Shown: positions 57,859 to 64,000 of the stretch, in pieces
Layout: the number at the start of each line of letters is the position of its first letter
How positions within the stretch are numbered: the first letter of the stretch is position 1
Origin: Serpens gallinarum
Lineage (GTDB): Bacteria; Pseudomonadota; Gammaproteobacteria; Pseudomonadales; Pseudomonadaceae
DNA length: 64,000 nucleotides
Direction of reading: 5' to 3'
Assembly (NCBI RefSeq): GCF_014836765.1
Contig: NZ_JACSQG010000001.1
Span: forward strand, 987,029 to 1,051,028
The notes under the pieces: model-generated
Told to the model about the DNA's origin: nothing
The model's input: only the letters and a program-made list of their open reading frames with translations
Databases searched by the model: none
Position numbers and translations under genes: made by a program

Positions 57859-58005
57859 TGCTTGATGGCGGCGGGGCGCAATGCCCTGTCGCCAGGCTTG
57901 TGCCGAGTACGGAGCGTGCAAACGCTGCCGTCATCGCCTGAAGCGTGGCTGGAGCCAGTGCTTCGACTCTTCGTTTTTTCTTCTTTTTTCGATGTCCGTC
58001 ACAAG

Positions 58006-58021
58006 TTGGACGGTTTCTTGC
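58006..58021 (+). promoter_or_regulatory. Sigma-54 promoter of flhA
   Basis: TTGG-N8-TTGC: the -24 GG (58008-58009) and the -12 GC (58020-58021) are separated by exactly ten bases, with YTGG and TTGC both matching the consensus. It lies 60 bases before the flhA start. Middle-class flagellar genes of pseudomonads are transcribed by RpoN with FleQ/FleR. Confidence 0.7.
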
Positions 58022-58080
58022 TATCAGAGCTGAACGCCATCGAGTGCGTCAAAAAAATGTTTCTGCGGTAGGAGAAGTGG

Positions 58081-60210
58081 GTGGATCGCACGCGGTTGGT
58101 GAACATGCGCAGCAGCCTGGTGGGGGCGGGTCGGGGCAACCTCGGGGTGCCGATCATGGTGTTGGTACTGCTGGGGATGATGACCCTGCCGGTGCCGCCG
58201 TTCCTGCTCGATGTGTTTTTTACCTTCAACATCGCGCTGTCGATCGTCGTACTGCTGGTCAGTGTGTACGCCCTGCGCCCGCTGGATTTCGCTGTATTTC
58301 CCACCATTTTGCTGGTCGCCACCTTGTTGCGCCTGGCATTGAATATTGCTTCCACGCGCGTGGTGCTGTTGCATGGCCAGGAAGGAGAGGGTGCGGCCGG
58401 CAAGGTCATCCAGGCCTTCGGTGAGGTGGTGGTTGGCGGTAACTATGTCGTCGGTGGTGTGGTGTTTGCGATTTTGCTGATCATCAACTTTGTGGTGATC
58501 ACCAAGGGCGCCGGGCGCATTTCCGAAGTCAGCGCGCGTTTTACGCTGGACGCGATGCCCGGCAAGCAAATGGCCATTGATGCGGACCTGAACGCCGGGA
58601 TCATCAATCAGGACGAAGCCAAGATGCGCCGTGCCGAAGTATCCCAGGAGGCCGATTTCTACGGCTCGATGGACGGTGCCAGCAAGTTCGTGCGCGGCGA
58701 TGCCGTGGCCGGTTTGTTGATCATGTTTGTTACCCTGCTCGGCGGCATTGCCATTGGCTGTCTGCAGCACGACCTGTCGCTGAGCGAGGCGGGACGCATC
58801 TATTCCCTGTTGACCATCGGTGACGGCCTGGTCGCACAAATTCCCTCGCTGCTGTTGTCCACTTCAGCGGCGATCATGGTCACCCGGGTGTCCAGCTCGG
58901 AAGACATGGGCCAGCAAGTCAGCCGGCAGATGTTCACCTCGCCCAAGGCGCTGGCCGTCGCGGCGATGATCCTGATTGCCATGGGCTCGGTGCCGGGCAT
59001 GCCCCATATGTCCTTTATCGGCCTGGGCCTGCTGGCCGCCGGTGGCGCGTGGCTGATCTGGAAAAAAGGCCAGAAGACCAAGGCTGCCGAGGCGTCTGGC
59101 GCCCCCGGTACGCCTGGGGCTGCCGATCAATTGCCGGCCTTGCCCGCGCCGGAAACCAAGGAGCTGGGCTGGGATGATGTGACCCCGGTGGACCTGGTTG
59201 GCCTGGAAGTCGGCTACCGGCTGATCCCGCTGGTGGATCGCAATCAGGGAGGGCCGCTGCTGGCGCGCATTAAGGGTGTGCGTAAAAAGCTTTCCCAGGA
59301 CCTGGGTTTCCTTATGCCTTCGGTGCATATCCGCGACAACCTTGACCTGCTGCCCAACGGCTATCGCCTGACGCTGATGGGCGTCAGCGTGGCTGAGGCT
59401 GAGCTGTACCCGGATCGGGAAATGGCCATCAACCCAGGCCAGGTGTTCGGCACGCTCAACGGCATCGCTGGCACGGACCCGGCCTTCGGGCTGGAGGCGG
59501 TGTGGATCGACCCCGGGCTGCGCGAGCAGGCGCAAACCCTCGGTTACACCGTGGTGGATGCCAGTACGGTAGTGGCCACGCACCTGAACCAGGTGCTTTA
59601 CAAGCACGCCCACGAATTGCTCGGCCATGAAGAAGTCCAGCAATTGCTGCAACTGCTGGCCAAGTCTTCGCCCAAGCTCGCCGAAGAGCTGGTACCGGGC
59701 ATGGTCTCGCTGTCCACCCTGCTCAAGGTGCTGCAAGCGTTGTTGCAGGAACAGGTGTCGGTGCGTGATATCCGCAGCATCGCCGAGGCGATCGCCAGTG
59801 CGGCCGGCAAGAGTCAAGATCCTGGCGCGCTGGTCGCCGTGGTGCGCGTGGCGCTCGCGCGCGGAATCGTGCAAAGCATTGTGGGACTAGAGCCGGAGCT
59901 GCCGGTGATTACCTTGGATCCACGGTTGGAACAGATCTTGCTAAATAGCGTCCAGAAAGCCGCCCAGGGAGGCGAAGAAGGATTCCTCCTCGAGCCGGGC
60001 ATGGCCGAGAAACTGCAACGTTCCCTCGTCGAGACCGCGCAACGTCAAGAGACGCTTGGCAAACCGGTGGTACTGCTGGTGGCCGGCCCGATTCGCGCGA
60101 TGCTCTCGCGTTTTGCACGGCTGGCTGTACCCAGCATGTACGTGCTGTCTTACCAGGAAGTCCCGGACAACAAGCAAGTCACCATTGTTGCCACCGTGGG
60201 CCAGAATTAA
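58081..60210 (+). CDS. flhA: Flagellar type III export apparatus protein FlhA
   Basis: Large inner-membrane component of the flagellar export gate, 709 residues. The N-terminal half has about eight hydrophobic helices, with the conserved FHIPEP-type cytoplasmic loop ITKGAGRISEVSARFTLDAMPGKQMAIDADLNAG in parts; the C-terminal half is the soluble FlhA-C docking platform. Start is GTG at 58081 after AGGAGAAG. It is the first gene of flhA-flhF-fleN-fliA-cheY-cheZ in this window; flhB, which belongs with it functionally, is not adjacent. Confidence 0.96.
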   Translation: MDRTRLVNMRSSLVGAGRGNLGVPIMVLVLLGMMTLPVPPFLLDVFFTFNIALSIVVLLVSVYALRPLDFAVFPTILLVATLLRLALNIASTRVVLLHGQEGEGAAGKVIQAFGEVVVGGNYVVGGVVFAILLIINFVVITKGAGRISEVSARFTLDAMPGKQMAIDADLNAGIINQDEAKMRRAEVSQEADFYGSMDGASKFVRGDAVAGLLIMFVTLLGGIAIGCLQHDLSLSEAGRIYSLLTIGDGLVAQIPSLLLSTSAAIMVTRVSSSEDMGQQVSRQMFTSPKALAVAAMILIAMGSVPGMPHMSFIGLGLLAAGGAWLIWKKGQKTKAAEASGAPGTPGAADQLPALPAPETKELGWDDVTPVDLVGLEVGYRLIPLVDRNQGGPLLARIKGVRKKLSQDLGFLMPSVHIRDNLDLLPNGYRLTLMGVSVAEAELYPDREMAINPGQVFGTLNGIAGTDPAFGLEAVWIDPGLREQAQTLGYTVVDASTVVATHLNQVLYKHAHELLGHEEVQQLLQLLAKSSPKLAEELVPGMVSLSTLLKVLQALLQEQVSVRDIRSIAEAIASAAGKSQDPGALVAVVRVALARGIVQSIVGLEPELPVITLDPRLEQILLNSVQKAAQGGEEGFLLEPGMAEKLQRSLVETAQRQETLGKPVVLLVAGPIRAMLSRFARLAVPSMYVLSYQEVPDNKQVTIVATVGQN

Positions 60211-60226
60211 CTGAGGGAAAAAGAGC

Positions 60227-61498
60227 ATGCAGGTCAAACGCTTCTTCGCCGCCGACATGCGACAAGCCATGAAACAGGTGCGCGATGAGCTGGGCGCCGA
60301 TGCCGCGATTATTGGCAATCGGCGTATTTCCGGCGGCGTGGAATTGATGGCGGCGCTGAATTATCAGCTGCCGAGCGAGTTGGTGCGCGAGCCGAACCTG
60401 CAGCTGGAAGCCGAACTGCGCAAGACTCAGGAAATGATTGCCTCGGCCCAGGTCGAATTGGCCATTCGCAGCGAAGGGGAAAGTGCCCCGGAGAATCAGG
60501 TGTTTGCCGCCCCGTTGGTGGAAAAACCACACCCGCGCGCCGAGACTCAGGCGGAGGGTGCGCTCAATGCTGTACGTGACGAGCTGAGCGGCCTGCGCGA
60601 ACTGATCGAGATGCAGCTGGGCACCATGGTCTGGGGCAATATTCAGGAAAAACAACCGCAGCGCGCCAGTCTGTGGCGGCGTTTGCAGCGTATCGGTTTG
60701 CCGGTGGAGATCTCCCGCAACCTGCTGGAACAAATTGGTGATGAAGTCGACCAGCGCAAGGCCTGGCGCATGCTGCTGGCGCATCTGGCCCGCAGCGTTC
60801 AGGTGCCGGAGACCGAACCGCTGGAAGCGCGTGGGGTGATCGCGCTGGTAGGGCCTGCCGGGATGGGGAAGACCACCACACTGGCGAAGATGGCCGCGCG
60901 CTTCGTGCTTAAGTACGGCGCAAAGAATGTCGCCTTGGCCAGCATGGATGGCTACCGGATCGGTGCCCAGGAACAGCTCAAGACGCTCGGTCGGATTCTC
61001 AACGTGTCGGTCACCCAGATCGAGCCCGGCGAGTCGCTGGTCGCGGCAATCGAGCCGCTGGCCAAAAAGCGCCTGGTACTGGTTGATACCGCGGGGCTGC
61101 CCGCCAGTGACCCGGCCCTGCGCATGCAGCTCGAGGCGCTGGCCAGTCGCAGCCTGAAGTCGCGCAATTACCTGGTGCTGGGTGCCACCAGCCAGGAACA
61201 GGTACTCAAAGCGGCTTATAACACCTACCAACGCTGCGGCTTGGCCGGCTGCGTGATTACCAAGCTCGACGAGGCGCTGAGCCTTGGCGAGGTGCTTGGT
61301 GTGGTGGTTGGGCAAAATCTGCCGGTGGCCTATCTGGCAGACGGCCCCCGTATTCCGGATGACCTGCACATACCGCGCAGCCACCAGTTGGTGAGCCGCG
61401 CGGTGCGCATGCAGATGACAGAAGATCCCAGTGAGGATCTCATGGCCGACATGTTTGCCGGCCTTTATAACAGTGACGCGACGCGTCGCGTTGGATAG
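60227..61498 (+). CDS. flhF: Flagellar biosynthesis GTPase FlhF
   Basis: SRP-type GTPase of 423 residues that sets the polar position of the flagellum. N-terminal FlhF-specific B region MQVKRFFAADMRQAM; a GPAGMGKTTT P-loop at about 209-218; DTAGLPASDPAL and TKLDEALSLGEVL as further G-domain motifs. It follows flhA by 16 bases. Confidence 0.95.
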   Translation: MQVKRFFAADMRQAMKQVRDELGADAAIIGNRRISGGVELMAALNYQLPSELVREPNLQLEAELRKTQEMIASAQVELAIRSEGESAPENQVFAAPLVEKPHPRAETQAEGALNAVRDELSGLRELIEMQLGTMVWGNIQEKQPQRASLWRRLQRIGLPVEISRNLLEQIGDEVDQRKAWRMLLAHLARSVQVPETEPLEARGVIALVGPAGMGKTTTLAKMAARFVLKYGAKNVALASMDGYRIGAQEQLKTLGRILNVSVTQIEPGESLVAAIEPLAKKRLVLVDTAGLPASDPALRMQLEALASRSLKSRNYLVLGATSQEQVLKAAYNTYQRCGLAGCVITKLDEALSLGEVLGVVVGQNLPVAYLADGPRIPDDLHIPRSHQLVSRAVRMQMTEDPSEDLMADMFAGLYNSDATRRVG

Positions 61499-61596
61499 AC
61501 CTGGGGAAGCAAGTTGTGGCCCTACGAGCATGTCACGCCAAAGAGCGGTGCCCGGGGTTACGGGCAGTGAGCGCAGAATGGCGAGGTTAAGAGAAC

Positions 61597-62427
61597 ATGG
61601 GTAGCTTGCATCCTGTACAGGTGATCGCCGTAACGGGCGGCAAGGGTGGCGTGGGGAAGACCAATGTCTCGGTCAACCTGTCGCTGGCCCTGGCCGAACT
61701 CGGCCGCCGGGTGATGCTACTGGACGCCGACCTTGGTCTGGCCAACGTGGATGTCATGCTTGGCCTGGCCACCAAACGCAACCTCGCCGATGTGATTGCC
61801 GGCGACTGCGAGCTGCGTGATGTGGTGTTGCAGGGGCCGGGCGGCATTCGCATCGTGCCGGCCTCGTCCGGCACCGCGAGCATGGTGCGCCTGTCCACTC
61901 AGCAGCATGCTGGGCTGATTCAGGCGTTCAGTGATCTCGGTGACAACCTCGATGTCTTGATCATCGACACCGCTGCAGGGATTGGCGAGGGGGTGGTGAG
62001 TTTCGTGCACGCTGCCCAGGAGGTTCTGGTGGTGGTCACCGACGAGCCGACCTCGATCACCGATGCCTACGCCCTGATCAAATTGCTCAACCGTGATTAC
62101 GCCATGAACCGTTTTCGCGTACTGGCGAACATGACCCGTACCGCGGAAGAAGGACGCAATCTGTTTGCCAAATTGACCAAGGTGACTGATCGCTTCCTGG
62201 ATGTCGCCCTGCAGTATGTCGGCGCCATTCCCATGGATGAGACGGTGCGCAAGGCGATGCAAAAGCAGCGCGCCGTCTACGAAGCCTATCCGCGTTCCAA
62301 ATGTGCGCAGGCGTTCAAGGCCATTGCGCAACAGGTCGATAGCTGGCCGTTGCCTGCCAACCCACGCGGGCATCTGGAGTTTTTTGTCGAGCGACTGGTG
62401 AAAAGACCTGGTGATACTTCCGTATGA
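61597..62427 (+). CDS. fleN: Flagellar number regulator FleN (FlhG, MinD-like ATPase)
   Basis: MinD/ParA-family ATPase of 276 residues that limits flagellar number by antagonising FleQ. Deviant Walker A GGKGGVGKT at 14-22, LLDADLGLANVDVMLG, and IIDTAAGIGEGVV are present. A membrane-targeting C-terminal helix is not obvious. The stop overlaps the fliA start (ATGA). Confidence 0.95.
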   Translation: MGSLHPVQVIAVTGGKGGVGKTNVSVNLSLALAELGRRVMLLDADLGLANVDVMLGLATKRNLADVIAGDCELRDVVLQGPGGIRIVPASSGTASMVRLSTQQHAGLIQAFSDLGDNLDVLIIDTAAGIGEGVVSFVHAAQEVLVVVTDEPTSITDAYALIKLLNRDYAMNRFRVLANMTRTAEEGRNLFAKLTKVTDRFLDVALQYVGAIPMDETVRKAMQKQRAVYEAYPRSKCAQAFKAIAQQVDSWPLPANPRGHLEFFVERLVKRPGDTSV

Positions 62428-63167
62428 ATTCCCAAGGACTTCGCATGTACAGCCGGGCACAGCCCGAGGATTCGCAAAGCCAACTCATTGAGCGTCATGC
62501 ACCGTTGGTCAAACGTATCGCCTATCACCTGCTCGCTCGCCTGCCGGCCAGTGTGCAGGTTGAGGACCTGATGCAGGCCGGCATGATCGGCTTGCTGGAA
62601 GCGTCGAAGAAATACGACTCGGGCAAGGGCGCGAGTTTCGAGACCTATGCCGGTATTCGCATCCGCGGCGCCATGCTGGATGAGGTACGCAAGGGCGACT
62701 GGGCACCGCGTTCAGTGCACCGCAACAGCCGCATGGTCAGCGACGCGATCCGGGTTATTGAAGCAAGAACCGGTCGCGACGCTAAAGATCACGAGGTTGC
62801 TGCCGAACTCCAGTTAAGCCTCGAAGATTATTACGGCATTCTCAACGATACCTTGGGAAGCCGACTGTTCAGTTTCGACGACCTGCTGCAGGAGAACGAA
62901 GGCAATGCGGTGGATGAAGATCCCAACCATTCCCATCCCAGCCCTGCACGCGAGCATGAGGATGAACGCTTTCAGAATGCTTTGGCCGAGGCGATCTCCA
63001 ATCTGCCGGAGCGTGAGCGTCTGGTGCTGTCGCTGTATTACGACGAGGAACTGAATCTCAAGGAAATCGGCGAAGTGTTGGGGGTCAGCGAGTCCCGCGT
63101 CAGTCAGTTGCACAGCCAGTGCGCCGCGCGGTTGCGGGTGCGGCTGAGCGCCTGGCGGGCACGCTGA
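62424..63167 (+). CDS. fliA: RNA polymerase sigma-28 factor for flagellar genes
   Basis: Sigma factor of 247 residues. Region 2 includes LVKRIAYHLLARLPASVQVEDLMQAGMIGL (in parts), region 3 follows, and region 4 holds the HTH LKEIGEVLGVSESRVSQLHSQC. It transcribes late flagellar and chemotaxis genes until FlgM binds it. The start overlaps fleN, and a hairpin terminator follows. Confidence 0.96.
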   Translation: MNSQGLRMYSRAQPEDSQSQLIERHAPLVKRIAYHLLARLPASVQVEDLMQAGMIGLLEASKKYDSGKGASFETYAGIRIRGAMLDEVRKGDWAPRSVHRNSRMVSDAIRVIEARTGRDAKDHEVAAELQLSLEDYYGILNDTLGSRLFSFDDLLQENEGNAVDEDPNHSHPSPAREHEDERFQNALAEAISNLPERERLVLSLYYDEELNLKEIGEVLGVSESRVSQLHSQCAARLRVRLSAWRAR

Positions 63168-63200
63168 TCAGGGGTACGCTGGTTTTCGGGATATAGGGGG

Positions 63201-63227
63201 CGCAGTCCGGAGACCGGCTGCGTTTTT
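63201..63227 (+). terminator. Hairpin terminator between fliA and cheY
   Basis: CGCAG(T)CCGG - AGA - CCGGCTGCG: nine pairs with one bulged T, then TTTTT. It would partly insulate cheYZ from fliA transcripts. The cheY ribosome-binding site begins ten bases beyond. Confidence 0.7.
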
Positions 63228-63247
63228 ACACTGTGTGGAGGTCGAAT

Positions 63248-63634
63248 TTGGACAAGAACATGAAAATCCTCATCGTTGATGATTTTTCAACGATGAGACG
63301 CATCATCAAAAACCTGCTGCGTGACTTGGGCTTCACCAATACCGCCGAGGCCGATGACGGCCTGACGGCGTTACCCATGTTGCAAAGCGGCAATTTCGAC
63401 TTCCTGGTGACCGACTGGAACATGCCCGGCATGAGCGGCATCGATCTGCTGCGCATCGTGCGTGCCGACGAGCGCTTGAAGAACCTGCCGGTGTTGATGG
63501 TGACTGCGGAAGCCAAGCGCGACCAGATCATCGAAGCGGCGCAGGCAGGGGTTAACGGCTATGTCGTCAAGCCTTTCACTGCTCAAGGTCTCAAAGAAAA
63601 AATCGAAAAGATCTTCGAGCGAGTCAACGGCTGA
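63248..63634 (+). CDS. cheY: Chemotaxis response regulator CheY
   Basis: Single receiver-domain protein that binds the flagellar switch when phosphorylated. Acidic pocket DD follows MKILIV; the phospho-acceptor Asp lies in LVTDWNMPG; the switch Thr and Lys are in VTAEAK and VVKPF. The TTG at 63248 ([12 protein letters not shown]) is chosen because GGAGG lies six bases upstream; the ATG at 63260, the more usual annotated start, is 18 bases from it. Length 128 or 124 residues. Confidence 0.93.
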   Translation: MDKNMKILIVDDFSTMRRIIKNLLRDLGFTNTAEADDGLTALPMLQSGNFDFLVTDWNMPGMSGIDLLRIVRADERLKNLPVLMVTAEAKRDQIIEAAQAGVNGYVVKPFTAQGLKEKIEKIFERVNG

Positions 63635-63651
63635 CAGGCCTCGGAGGAACA

Positions 63652-64000
63652 ATGGAAAACCGCGATGTGAAGGGGGAGCTGGAAACCAGCTTGATGCACA
63701 ACGCCCGCCAGTTGATGGACAGCCTGGAGAATCGGCAGTTCGGCGAGGCCGTGCAGATCATCCACGAGCTCAACAAGGTGCGTGATCGCGGTCTGTATCA
63801 TGAAGTGGGCAAGCTCACCCGCGAACTGCATACCGCCATTGTCAATTTTCATATCGATCCGCGTTTGACGGATGGCAACGAGGCGTCGCAAATCACCGAC
63901 GCCACCGAGCGCCTGTCCTATGTGGTAGAGATGACCGAGCGGGCGGCCAACCGGACCATGGATCTGGTGGAGGAGTCCGTGCCGATGGTCAGTGCGCTGC
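63652..64000 (+). CDS. cheZ: Protein phosphatase CheZ (5' part, cut by window end)
   Basis: The first 116 codons of a CheZ-like CheY-P phosphatase, helical throughout. Segments LHTAIVNFHID and QITDATERLSYVVEMTERAANRTMDL match CheZ. The start follows CGGAGGA. It begins 17 bases after cheY; the catalytic and CheY-binding C-terminus lies outside the window. Confidence 0.92.
   Translation, partial: MENRDVKGELETSLMHNARQLMDSLENRQFGEAVQIIHELNKVRDRGLYHEVGKLTRELHTAIVNFHIDPRLTDGNEASQITDATERLSYVVEMTERAANRTMDLVEESVPMVSAL

Noticed and set aside
57925-57965. Second sigma-54-like site before flhA
   Set aside because: TGG and GC are present, but the spacing between GG and GC is 11 bases rather than 10.

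Overview
The window is GC-rich, densely coded chromosome from a Pseudomonas-group gammaproteobacterium (Pseudomonas or Stutzerimonas type). This rests on gene content and order: rodZ-ispG-hisS-yfgM-bamB-der, prfB-lysS, ppc-adk-tsaB, rsmJ near a MexJK-like RND pump, plsB beside a GldA/F/G-like ABC operon, and flhA-flhF-fleN-fliA-cheY-cheZ, plus typically pseudomonad small proteins such as DUF3509. No rRNA, tRNA, insertion sequence, prophage or CRISPR array was seen.

Layout. 1-6.8 kb: morphology, isoprenoid, tRNA-charging, outer-membrane assembly and ribosome-biogenesis genes in one direction. 6.9-13.5 kb: PLP aminotransferase, 2H phosphoesterase, DUF3509, YaeQ, RecJ, a secreted SnoaL-like protein and an OYE-family reductase. 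13.6-19.2 kb (minus strand): a complete ydcSTUV-patD cluster, an ABC importer of the polyamine type plus gamma-aminobutyraldehyde dehydrogenase. 19.4-23.0 kb: a frameshifted YebE/DUF533 gene, prfB with its programmed frameshift, and lysS. 23.2-34.8 kb: a lipoprotein, a DUF1704 putative metallopeptidase, ppc, adk, tsaB, DUF72, a PEP-mutase-like enzyme, an extensin-like protein, rsmJ and small unknowns. 34.8-42.1 kb: a SufR-like regulator, a TetR-controlled RND pump, and a second TetR facing a decayed metallo-beta-lactamase-fold gene. 42.2-43.9 kb: an EamA transporter whose frame runs on into a DUF2945 gene, then a DUF488 gene without a normal start codon. 44-50.2 kb: plsB and a three-gene ABC operon. 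50.5-57.9 kb: a cold-shock gene with a structured leader, eda, a thioesterase, dusC, a phosphoethanolamine-transferase-like protein, an ankyrin protein and a FabH-like ketosynthase. 58-64 kb: flagellar export, placement, sigma-28 and chemotaxis genes, cut off inside cheZ.

Most of the window is conserved core genome. The unusual content is gene decay and remodelling: a one-base deletion in the DUF533 gene, an amber stop with loss of the metal motif in the MBL-fold gene, a stop-less transporter fused in frame to DUF2945, and a DUF488 gene starting at ATA or later. There are also several regulatory structures: a TetR operator in a promoter spacer, a paired leader at the cold-shock gene, a sigma-54 promoter before flhA and several perfect palindromes. 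I found no convincing wholly new multi-gene system. The best candidates for new biology are the DUF1704/lipoprotein pair, the SufR-like regulator beside an exported helical protein, and the cold-shock leader.
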